Assembly: GCF_000003815.2 (NCBI RefSeq)
Contig: NC_049997.1
Location: forward strand, 15,665,595-15,729,594
Origin: Branchiostoma floridae
Taxonomy: Eukaryota; Chordata; Leptocardii; Amphioxiformes; Branchiostomatidae
Reading direction: 5' to 3'
Length of the DNA stretch: 64,000 bases
A model generated the notes under the pieces. The model saw only the letters and a list, made by a program, of their open reading frames with translations, searched no databases and had not been told where the DNA came from. The position numbers were made by a program, and so were the translations under genes. Below are positions 30,027 through 40,700 of the stretch, in pieces. Within the stretch, counting starts at the first letter, position 1. The number at the start of each line of letters is the position of its first letter.

Positions 30027-32642
30027 ATGCAGAAAACGAGTGAACTGAAGATATGCGGCCTTTCTCAAGAGGTGACTCTAGCTGTGCTGCCCAGACTCTA
30101 CATAGAAGAGCTGCTATCCGAACTCAACAGAAGAAACATCAAATCCAATAACACCAACAACAGGGAATATCTGGCCGACATCCTGAAAGATGCCATGGTT
30201 CTTGAGTACAGAGAATACGAAGAAGAAGAAAGAAGTCCAAGTCCAGAGGTTATCGATATCACGGACTCGAATAAGACTGACGATAACCCGCAACTGTCAC
30301 AGGGAAGCCCGCCTTCTGACAACCTGCCAACAGATGAACCTACGTGTTCAGCAAACGGTAACGTCCCAGCCTCAAAGTCTGTGTTTAGAATTTCCGATTC
30401 AAACATTGCTCTCAGAGGAGAATACGAAACACCCTCCCTGAGCAATAATGATGACGAATCTGTCATTGAATGCGGTCAAGTGACGTTAGACGCAGAAGCA
30501 CCAGAAAAGTACTTGGATGGACTATTCCCGCGATCAGAGGGGCGATCGACCGAACTCGAATCTAGATCTGTTGTTGACATTACAGAGCAACAAGGCGACA
30601 CAGACTCTAGTTTATCGCTTGTTAGAACCCAAAGCTGGACTGAAGAAAGTGAGGTATATCCAGTAATGGTTTTTCAGAGTGTGCCCCAACAGCATGTGGC
30701 TTCAGACTATCAAGAAGGTCCTGCATCTACAGAAGAAAACACATCCGTCGGCCAAAATGGCTCCAGCGAGCGAGACCCAGATTGCGAAGTCGTTGTGAGC
30801 GAGTCGGAACACCAGAGGATACTGCAGGTGATATCTCAAGCGAAAGCTCAGGTTCAGAATCATCTGGCTGGAAAAGGGAGGATTCGAAAGAATCGAAAGA
30901 GTTTCATATGCACAGAGTGCGGTCGCGAAATGTACAGCAAGTTCAACTTGCTGAGACACCAGGAAAGGAAGAAACATACTGGCCACAGAATAGTGGTAAA
31001 CCGTGTGGTGGAGAAGGTGAAGAGAAGTTTCGTGTGTGGGGTTTGCGGAATAAAGATTTCCACCAAGTCCAACCTGATGCGACACATGAAGAAAAAGAGG
31101 CACACAATTGGTCGAGCGGCAGAAGCGACGGCATACCCAGAAAACGAAATAGCGCAAGTGCAGGAGACTGGCATTCATCAGGTCCTTAACACAAGCAGGG
31201 ACACCGTGAATTCAAAGAGGACGAAACGTTTTGCATGTGACGAATGCAGTTATCAGTCGTCTAAGATTAACGTCCTAAGACACAAAAAAAGAAAGCATTC
31301 AGGCCCAATGGCGACAACATCAACAACAGAAAGTCTGTCTCAAGAGGATACTCCTTCTGAAAGGTTGCCAGAAAAGGAAAGTCTGTTGTCAGAGGACAGC
31401 AATGCTCAGGCTGTAGACAATGTGGCTAGCAAAAGGAGCAAGGAAGTCTTCACGTGCATAGACTGTGGGTATCAAACATCACAAAAGGTCCATTTCATTC
31501 GACACAAGAAGAGGAAACCAAATTGCCAAACTATAACGCCAAAAAAGACACTAGTACCAGTACTAGAAAGACTAGAAAGCAATACAGTTGGAGAAGCCAA
31601 TAGGTTGAAGATGAAGAAAGTTTTCACATGTGCGGAGTGTGGTTATCGAACGCCCTCAAAGCCCAACGTACAGCGACACATACAGAGAAGACATACAGGC
31701 CAAACACCAACAACGATAACAGTGACACTAGTGTCGCAAAATGAAAGACTGAGTAATGGAAAAGAAGTGATGCCACCTAAAGGAAAGAAAGTCTTCCAAT
31801 GTGAGGTCTGCAGTATCCAATGTACGACCAAGTTCAACCTACAACGACACGAAAAGAAAAAACATGTTGGGGACAAGCCTTCTGAAAGTGGTTTCCAAAT
31901 AGGCACTGATACAGACCAAAATGGCACTAAAACACACAATAGCAAAACACCCAACAAAACATACAAGAGCAAGAAACACAAGAATAAGACAGGCAACAGC
32001 AAGAAACGCGACACTGAAACACACAACAACGAAATGCACTACAACGAAACACACAATGGCAACGAAACATGCAACAACGAAATGCACTACAACGAAACAC
32101 ACAATGGCAACAAAACATGCAACAACAAAATGTACATTGACGAAATGCACAACAACGAAGCGCACAACAATGCTGACGAAAGTGTCATTACAAGCCAACC
32201 TACAAGTGACGCTGTAACCAATCTTTCAAGCATCGATACAAACGATCCTACTAATATCAACTCAGATGATCTTACAAGTATCGATACAAATTACCTCACA
32301 AGTGTCAATACAAATGAGGATCTTACAAGTGTCAATACGAATGATGATCTTACAAGTGTCAAAACAAAAAGCCTTCAAGGTGCAATGTATACGTGTGACC
32401 TTTGTGACTATACGTCAGCCTACAAGGTCACGATGAGGTACCACAAACAGATACACACCGGTGAGAGACCGTTTATGTGCGGAACATGCGGTTACCGGAC
32501 GACTCGAAAGGCGCTGCTCGCCAAACACATGAGAATCCATACCGGCGAGAAACCGTTCGCGTGCGAGCAGTGCGACTACAGAGCCAATCAGAAAGCGCAC
32601 CTCGACCGACACGTGAGATCAAAACACACAACACCACAATAG
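30027..32642 (+). CDS. SAP-like domain plus nine C2H2 zinc fingers
   Basis: This is an 871-residue single coding exon. The ATG at 30027 is chosen because the acceptor TTCATACAG ends just before it; the longer frame from 29979 would start inside the intron. Residues 9-61 form a SAP-like domain ([22 protein letters not shown]) shared with the CUT-homeobox gene on the other strand. A long acidic, Ser-rich linker follows (65-285), then fingers at 293-317, 335-359, 402-424, 475-500, 533-556 and 590-613. After these comes an Asn/Thr/His-rich repetitive spacer (625-785), then three adjacent fingers (788-810, 816-838, 844-867) with the classical TGERP/TGEKP linkers. Finger four lacks the second histidine and could use Cys500 (C2HC). 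Most fingers have a long R-K-rich H-x(4-5)-H end. It is probably a nuclear DNA-binding regulator; its target is unknown. A KRAB domain is absent. Confidence 0.9.
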   Translation: MQKTSELKICGLSQEVTLAVLPRLYIEELLSELNRRNIKSNNTNNREYLADILKDAMVLEYREYEEEERSPSPEVIDITDSNKTDDNPQLSQGSPPSDNLPTDEPTCSANGNVPASKSVFRISDSNIALRGEYETPSLSNNDDESVIECGQVTLDAEAPEKYLDGLFPRSEGRSTELESRSVVDITEQQGDTDSSLSLVRTQSWTEESEVYPVMVFQSVPQQHVASDYQEGPASTEENTSVGQNGSSERDPDCEVVVSESEHQRILQVISQAKAQVQNHLAGKGRIRKNRKSFICTECGREMYSKFNLLRHQERKKHTGHRIVVNRVVEKVKRSFVCGVCGIKISTKSNLMRHMKKKRHTIGRAAEATAYPENEIAQVQETGIHQVLNTSRDTVNSKRTKRFACDECSYQSSKINVLRHKKRKHSGPMATTSTTESLSQEDTPSERLPEKESLLSEDSNAQAVDNVASKRSKEVFTCIDCGYQTSQKVHFIRHKKRKPNCQTITPKKTLVPVLERLESNTVGEANRLKMKKVFTCAECGYRTPSKPNVQRHIQRRHTGQTPTTITVTLVSQNERLSNGKEVMPPKGKKVFQCEVCSIQCTTKFNLQRHEKKKHVGDKPSESGFQIGTDTDQNGTKTHNSKTPNKTYKSKKHKNKTGNSKKRDTETHNNEMHYNETHNGNETCNNEMHYNETHNGNKTCNNKMYIDEMHNNEAHNNADESVITSQPTSDAVTNLSSIDTNDPTNINSDDLTSIDTNYLTSVNTNEDLTSVNTNDDLTSVKTKSLQGAMYTCDLCDYTSAYKVTMRYHKQIHTGERPFMCGTCGYRTTRKALLAKHMRIHTGEKPFACEQCDYRANQKAHLDRHVRSKHTTPQ
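32020..32370 (+). repeat. Coding low-complexity repeats in zinc-finger spacer
   Basis: Two or more copies of a 45-base unit encode NEMHYNETHNGN-type sequence (about 32027-32130). They are followed by 30-36-base units encoding DLTSVNTND. Spacer length probably varies between alleles. Confidence 0.75.
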
Positions 32643-33388
32643 ACTTTTTGCCGGACTCCTTTGCATGTTGGGAGGTGCAGGGCACTATGGGTAGTAGAGA
32701 GAAAATGTATCATTACCATGACAACGTAGTCTCCACCAGACAATTTTGCAAGCTGGAAGAATACATTCGAAAGAAGACTACTTTGGACTGTGAAAATCTG
32801 GTATATATGGACACTATCGACAGGTGGTCGCTATAGACAGGATTCTTTCATGCTTGTGTCAAAAAAAATTATCTAACGGACTACTGAAAAGTGGTCACAT
32901 TGTCCAGGTGGCCCTTATGTAGAGGTGGTCTATTGAACAGTTTTGACTGAATATCATTGGCCAGGTAGACGTTATGCCGAGGTGGTCCCTGGTACAGGTT
33001 TGACTGTATGTCAATGGACAGGTGGTCTTTAATTATAAGTAGAGGTGGTCACTATTACAGGTTGGATTGTGGTGAAATAAGTAAAATAGAGTGCTTATTT
33101 TGTCAGAGGATTCGCTGGCTAGACAAGTGTACATTTGCAGACAAAAATATGTATTTCTGACATATCTATGAATAGACTGGCACTTTCAGCCAAACGGAAA
33201 AAAATACTATGAAGTAAAGTTTCTACAATTGTATATAGGCCCAAAGGCTATTTTTGTGGGGCAGATATATGTACATTTTGTATTTTCAGAAATGCTCAAA
33301 ATTTACGTTTTCCAATGACAATGTAAAGACTTTCAAATAGTGGTTTGGAAGTGACTGCGACTGAAAAATCTTTTGTACCTTAAGTTTA

Positions 33389-33767
33389 CAGGGTTCTCCC
33401 CAGAGGGTGGAATAAGGGACGCCCTCCACTATACTCTCAGCCAGCTCCACTATACTTTTTTTCTAATTTAGTGTGTTTCTTCCCTATTTTCTTTGTTAGT
33501 TTTGCTAACATTAATGACATTTTTGTGCCAAGTGGCATCACTTTTCCAGCCAGCATTGTCTGCAAGAACTTGTGAATGAGCAATGATCAAAACAATAGTC
33601 ATTTTGCCACTTCACAACAAAGGAATCACACCAATATATTATACTTGTAGTATTTGACACCCTCTGTCATTGCAAAATGAACCCATTTTCATGAAAGCGC
33701 AGCGCGTTGGTGCGGGCTATTTTTGCCAGCCCCTCCTTTATACTAAAAAATTCTGGGGAGAACCCTG
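33389..33767. mobile_element. CAGGGTTCTCCCCAG MITE, copy 2
   Basis: The left end is CAGGGTTCTCCCCAGA and the right end is TCTGGGGAGAACCCTG. GTTTA flanks both ends (33384-33388 and 33768-33772), a perfect 5-bp target duplication. It is a relative of the copy at 26224-26693. Confidence 0.75.
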
Positions 33768-34474
33768 GTTTATAAATGTTGGAATTAGAACTAGCATGGG
33801 TACTATCCTCTGTTGTATCTGCTGGCTCAATGTTTTGCTTTGCCATGGTCAGTGAGCAAAATTGGTACCCAGCTTGTATTGTATTATAACAAGGAAAAGA
33901 GTAACAAAATTTTGAGATATTCAATTTTATGATACTTAAAGAAATATGTATATTTTACGTCATTCTGATTATTCATCATTGCCATTTATTAATTTGGTGT
34001 TGGCATGAATAAGAAAATGATGAAATCCAGGTAATGGTGTTGGTTGTGCCATGGTTGTTGAAAAATTGTATTTCATTGACTAATGTTGTTACTACAAGGT
34101 TATGTTGATAAGACTTTTGTAATAGAAGTAAATATCATTACATGAGTCAAATAAAGGTGTCAAAATGGTATGTGTATAACCAAAGTGAAGTTGTTTTTTT
34201 GCCATGGGGAGACGTTTTACAGTGGGTAAATGTTTTCATAGCCACTCGAAATATGTTAAGAGTTAGTTTAGAGTGCATTTTTGATAGGCCATGCTGATTT
34301 GATTATTATGGATGTCATTCTGTGAACCTCAAAACTGATGATAATGTACCCCCCCCCCTCTCCAGCACACACACACACACCACCAAAACCACCAAAAAAG
34401 TTGTCTTTAGTTACCTCCATGAAATGTCATGGAGGTTATATTTACCTCCATGAAATGTCATGGAGGTTATATTT

Positions 34475-35531
34475 TACCCTGCGTTTGTGTGTCTGTCTGT
34501 GTGTTTGTGTGTGTGTGTGTAAACAAAATAACTCAAGAACGGCTGGGTGGATTGGTTTCATACTTGGTGTGTTGGTAGTGTGTGATGAAAGCTGGAAATG
34601 ATTAGATTTGGGGCCCCCTAGCGGCTTCCCTTGGTACTGCAGCGCAACTTCCGGTTTTGCTATCTCGGTGTTCTGAACAAGCTATGGCCACGATTTTTGA
34701 GTATTAGATAGCTCTTGTGCTCAGGAAGAAATGACATAAGTTTGAGCCCCCTAGCGTCTAGTTTTGGGATAGCAGGGGCATTTTTGTCAAAAACTTCTGA
34801 AGACGATAACTCAAGAAGGGAACAACGAATTTTCATGATTTTTGGTATCTTTGGTACCTTAGACAATGTTGTACAAGATAAGATACTAATTATGCAAAAT
34901 AGGAGTACATTTGCATAATTAATGAGAATATTCTATCATAGCAGTTTTTCAATGTATCTCTTGTTCCAGACATGCTATGGTCCTGACATTTAGGTGGTAG
35001 ATAGCTTTTAGTGCCATGACAAAGTGGGGCAAGTTTCAGCCCTCTAACATTTAATTGTAGAACTGCAGGGGCGTTTTTGTCAAGACACTCCAAAGAGGAT
35101 AACTGCAGAAAGGAACGACGGATTGCCTGCATTTTAGGCATGCAGGTAGCTTTAATAGGCAAAGATTTTCATAATGATATACATGTTATGCAAATGAGGA
35201 CTTAATTTGCATTATTAATGAGGAAATTGTATAATTCCATTGTTTTTAATAACTGGACTTCAATAAATGTAACACATGGTAATTATGATAGGTGGAATGT
35301 AAGCAGATACCAAATATGGTAATGAGGAACTTATTTGCATAATTTATGGGAAAATCGCAAAACCGCTTTATGATTAATAATGGGAATTTTATAATTGTGA
35401 CATGTGTACGTCATTCAATGATGAACAACACCATGCATAAATTATGTTAATGTTTTAGTCAATTACATGAAATTTACAAAAGCTCTAAATTTTCATGGAG
35501 GTATGAGGTCGCCGAACTCTAGTTTACCCTG

Positions 35532-35571
<40 letters not shown>

Positions 35572-36683
35572 CAAGATAACTCAAGAACGGTTGGGTGGAT
35601 TGGTTTCATACTTGGTGTGTTGGTAGTGTGTGATGAAAGCTGGAAATGATTAGATTTTGGGCCCCCTAGCGGCTCCTCTTGGTACTGCAGCACAACTTCC
35701 GGTTTTACTATCTCTGTGTTCTGAACATGCTATGGACACGATTTTTGCGCGTTAGACAGCTCTTGTGCTCAGGAATAAGTGACATAAGTTTGGGCCCCCT
35801 AGCGGCTAGTTCTGGGATAGCAGGGGCATTTTTGTCAAAAACGTCTGAAGAGGATAACTCAAGAAGGGGACAATGTTGTACAGGATAAAATACAGATTAT
35901 GCAAAATAGGAGTAAATTAACATAATTAATGAGGATATTCTATCCTATCAGTTTTTTCAATGTATCTCTTGTTCCAGACATGCTATGGTCTTCACATTTA
36001 GGTTATGGATAGCTTTCAGTGGCATGACAAAACTTCAGCCCCCTAACATTTAATTTTGGAACTGCAGGGGCGTTTTTGTCAAGACATTCCAAAGAGGATA
36101 ACTGCAGAAAGGATTGAGGGATTGGCATCATATTAGGCATGCAGGTACCTTGGGCAAAGATGTTCATAATGATATGCATGTTATGCAAATGAGGACTTAA
36201 TTTGCATAATTAATGAGGAAATTGTATAATTTGATTGTTTTCAATATATGGGCTTCAATAAATGTAACACATGTTAATTGTGATGGGTGGATTATAAGCA
36301 GATACCAAATATGGTAATAATGAACTTATTTGCATAATTTATGTAAAAAAATTGCTAAACCGCTTAATAATTAATGATGGGAATTTTATTATTGTGACAT
36401 GTGTACGTTTGTTTGTTTGTTTGAACCTTTATTTATTCATGAAAAGCTCAAATCGGCCAGCAGGCCGCTTTTCATTGAGGTCATGAGGGAGGTCAGGGTC
36501 ATATAAAATATAATACAGATACAGATTACATTGAGTACTATTAGATTCATCAACCTATATCACTACACATTAGTCAATAGTGAACAATACCATGCATAAA
36601 TTATGTTAATGTGTCAGTCAATTGCATGATATTTACAAAAGCTCTAAATATTCATGGAGGTATGAGGTCGCCGAACTCTAGTT
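34475..36683. repeat. Two tandem copies of a 1.05-kb repeat
   Basis: The sequence TACCCTGCGTTTGTGTGT starts a unit at about 34475 and again at about 35524. Each unit includes AACTCAAGAACGG, GGGTGGATTGGTTTC and ends near GCCGAACTCTAGTTT. Each unit also contains internal sub-repeats around AGCAGGGGCATTTTTGTCAA. Copy two carries a nested insertion at about 36408-36567. No protein coding is seen. Confidence 0.75.
36408..36567. repeat. Nested SINE-like insertion
   Basis: This sequence, containing AAAAGCTCAAATCGGCC and ATTGAGGTCATGAGGGA, interrupts copy two of the tandem repeat and is absent from copy one. A related copy lies at about 57690-57785. Confidence 0.6.
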
Positions 36684-37782
36684 TGTTGCGAAATTCAAGT
36701 GGTCAAATTGAATTAACAAGCAAAGTATTGTTCCAAAAAGTCCAAATTCAACTCTGACACTAATTGAACCCAGTTGATGTCATGATTTGTTGAAAATACA
36801 GGCAACCCATAGATATTGAAAATCTATGACAGCTAGCTATAAAAAAGATATAAAGTCCTGTATTCGGTGTGTTCTCAAAACCAATCACCCCAAAATAAAG
36901 GGTCACCATATGCATGCGTTAGGGCACAAGACCATTCAAGAAATCAGTGGACAGCCAACCGGCCACCCCTATGGCAATGCATACTTTTCTTCATATACGT
37001 CATAAATCACTTACAGAAGGATATCAAAATACACCTCAGAAAAAAGAAGCTCAACTCTCAAAAAATTCATCCATAAACGAACCATAATCTTTACCACTGA
37101 AAAAGCAACTACTATCAAAGTGTATATGGGTGTTGTTTATCTAAACATAAGAGGACTGTGTTGTTTAAAAAAAAAAACAAGTCCTGTGTCCTTCATAAGG
37201 ACTTTATGCTTTTTCAAAACCAGTCACCCCAAAAATAAAGGGTCACTAAACAGACGATAGGACACGTGGCCCAAATATGTGGACAGACAACTCCAAAGAA
37301 ACATTGCTCAACCACCCATCTTTTTTTTTTACAGGGCCCCATATCTGACTTCATGTTATCCTAGTGTTTTGACATGTTAGCTTAGATTTCGCAAAGAAGG
37401 GAAAATTTGACTGAAATATCATTTAAAGTATTGGGAAATCTTAAGCGAGATTGTACGTTATTATCACACAATAGAATTGAAACGGCCCAGATGGCCATAC
37501 ATGTTAGGCTAAAGTGATTTATGGGGCCTTGGTTGAGCAGACATTATCGTTCAATGCAGGTTAGGGTCGCATGACCTTTTATAGGCGTGTAGCTGTGTCT
37601 AACAGCAATGTCTGTGGCAGACTTTGAGCTGTTTTTGCATTGATTGTACAACGACATTGTAGTTTTCTCGTCTTAGTTGTTTCAACGGTAGGCTTTAGAT
37701 CAGTTTAGAGCAGGGTTGCGAGTTAGGTTTAGTTGTTTTTATCGAGTCTTGAAGGTTCAAAGGCCTTCGAAATATCACCAAC
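36684..37782. other. Intergenic, 5' side of the death-domain gene
   Basis: No coding frame is convincing. Two short stretches resemble each other (around 36865 and 37205: TTCTCAAAACCAATCACCCC versus TTTTCAAAACCAGTCACCCC), so a diverged duplication is present. The last 200 bases should hold the 5' UTR. Confidence 0.35.
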
Positions 37783-40700
37783 ATGCCTAGTCAAGTACCC
37801 CGAGGGAGGAATTATTCTACCAAAGATGGTAAGTGCTTTCATTGTAACCGTCCCACCCTCTTTATACATGTATACAATAGAGCAACTGCTGAACGTCTAA
37901 AGTTTTTGCTAATAGCTCAATAAATTTCATACATATCTTTATGTAACGTTCTTTTCTTTTACGTTTTGTGTCTTTCGTTGTGTTTTGAACCATAATGATA
38001 AATTCTGTACTATATTTCGATTAGGAAATCAAAGGTCACAAAAATCCAATTTTGGTCGCTGAAAGATCGCTCAGCAATCTCCGTCTATTTTTCTTCAGCA
38101 GAAAAACAGACTCATATACTTTTACTAAAACGTTATATATGATCACAAAAACGCTTGTTGTTACTAGTGTCCTGGTATTCGGACATTGTAACGTCACTGA
38201 ACTGACTATTAGGTGAAGTTAGGACAAGGATAGAGACAAGGACACAATAAATGGCGGAAAGAAACCTCGCCTACAATATTCACTCGTCTAGAATGGGTTG
38301 AATTTATTAAAGCCTGCAAAGTTATAAACATTATTTGGTGTACATGAATATTCGAATGTCACATTAATGTAAATGATAGTTTTATTCGGATTCTGTAACT
38401 ACTTTTATTTATATATGTACTTCGTTTTCGAATTCTATATATATACGTAGTTCTAATCACACAAAAATAGAGTACTTCAGTGCTCGAAATACTTTTTTTC
38501 AGCCAGGTTGTCCAAGTGGCAACCTGAGTCAAAAGCCAGGTTGCGCCATCAACATTTCAGGTTGCCCCACTTTCAAGTTGTTACTTTCTTCAAATCAGCT
38601 ACTTATCCATAATCTTTTCTTCCAGTTATATGTAACTATGTAACATGTTTTATGTTATCCAAAAATAAATACAAAGGCTTATGGACGTAGGTGGGGGAAA
38701 AGCAGTGTTCCAACTGCAAAATTTCAGGTTGCGCAGTGTGCAACCTGGGTTTAAAATCAAGTTGCGCGAGGCAAAATGGGGTTGCATTTTCAAGTGGGCA
38801 AGTGGGTATTTCGAGCCCTGTACTTAGAGTACTAGATTTTTTTTTATGCGCATGGTATAATGACAAATTGAATGCATTTCACTCTCTTCTAGAGTTCAGA
38901 ACTCTCTTACGTCAGCACTAGCTAATATATTCTTTTATTTTTCGGTGTTTCTTGTAGATTTAGACCGTGCATTTGACATTGTGGAGTCTGAGGTCCAAAC
39001 GTCCTGGAAGATCCTAGCCATGGAACTTGGTCAGACGTTAGACGAGATCCTGGTGTTTGAGAGACAGAGTTGGAAGGTGCCTGACCAGTGTAGGAAGAGT
39101 CTGGACTGGTGGAGACTCATGGCGGGTCCTAAAGGTGCCACGGTACCTAACCTGGTCCGGGCGCTGAGGAACTGTAGATTGGACTGGGTGGCTGGTAAGA
39201 AGTGTTTCATCTTTTGACATAGGGCCACAGCTAGTAAATTCTATGGATGACATCCTAAAGAGAGTGCGCGCGCGGATGTCATCCATAAAATTTACTTGCT
39301 GTGGCCTAACTCTTATGGTTCCAAATCAGTGTTGATGCTTTGGCTAGATGTTTGATAATATAGTCAATTTAATCTAAGAACAAAAAATGGGGCTTTACTA
39401 ATCACCTTAAAAGCATAATTGAAGCACTTGTTCCTTGAATCTCATATGAATGTTTTAGTATATGCCTTTGTTTGAAAAATGTGATATTGCTTTGTATGAA
39501 TACCTTCTTCAAATTGTGTTTTGTAATGTATGAATTGATAGTAACTTTTATGAAAGCTATGCGGTCAACATATATAGAAATTCCTATTGAAAATAAAGCT
39601 AGTAAAACAGTTGCTGATAAAATCATACTGAGTGTAGTTGCACCTATAAGTCTTAGAATACGATTTACAGATGTATTCCATGATTCAAACATACGCTATC
39701 TAATGTATGGCGTATGTAAAACCTTAGGCTAGCCTTTGCTGCACATTTGGGACTTTCGTACGACTTTGAGTCCGACAGCTCCCTACCCTAGGAATCCAGA
39801 CAGTACGGGTAGCTAGCGAGATTTCTTCGCGAGTTTTGTTCGGGGAGCCATGGCAGCCTGCCCGCCGTACTCACATTAGCGCTCCGGGGAGTTTCAGCCC
39901 GAAGGAGTAGGACCTAATCGGGCTTAAACTCCCCGGGGCGCTAATAGGAGCTCGGCGGGCATGACTGTCTTGGGCTACCGATAAACTGTCCAAGCTGCCC
40001 GACCCCGGATGGCTCCCAGGGTAACAGCTCCCCGAAGAAGGTCGGCAATAGGCCAGCAGCCTGAAATTCTTCGTATTCTAGCTCAAGTCTGCTCTTCTGA
40101 TCACATCTCAGACGAATATGACTTAAATTTGATCAGTACTAATAATAACAACCACAGACATTACATAACTTTATTGCACAACAATTGTACGAGGTACAAA
40201 GTATGGCATCTACGTAACTACAGTGCTATAACTTAGCTTAAGGCTTATCTAACTAATACAGGAGTTGTATTATGGGATAAGTTTCTTACAATCATTGGAG
40301 GCTTTTACAATCATTTGGGGAATTTCTAATGTCAAAACCTTCTTTGATATATTTTCCTATATCTGCCATGCAGGGATTGTCACATGTCATTATGTATCTG
40401 AATTTGCACTTCAGGTTCATTTGGATAAATCCTTGTGTACAAAATGACAGCCTTCTGTATAGAGAATTGCGTACCACAGATGGGCTAATGCTTATGACTG
40501 TAACTCCCAACCATGATCTGGAGAAGATAAGGTTTGGTTGGCTAAATCTTGAGAGGGTTGAGAAGGGGATCCTAGAAGAAAAGAAACTGGTAGTTGCAGA
40601 CACGTTCACTAGGCCTTGTCTGGTTTGTCGGTTAAACGTTTACTTGAGGTCACATTCCTACTCAGATGTCCTGAGGCAAAATAGTTATTAAGGCCCACCC

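Noticed and set aside
30098-31178. Several antisense frames of 100-158 codons opposite the zinc-finger gene
   Set aside because: They are shadows of the real coding strand, with no domains and no splice support.
40329-40691. Plus-strand frame of 120 codons in intron 2 of the death-domain gene
   Set aside because: The minus strand has the better explanation as a LINE 3' end, and the plus frame has no recognisable domain or splice context.
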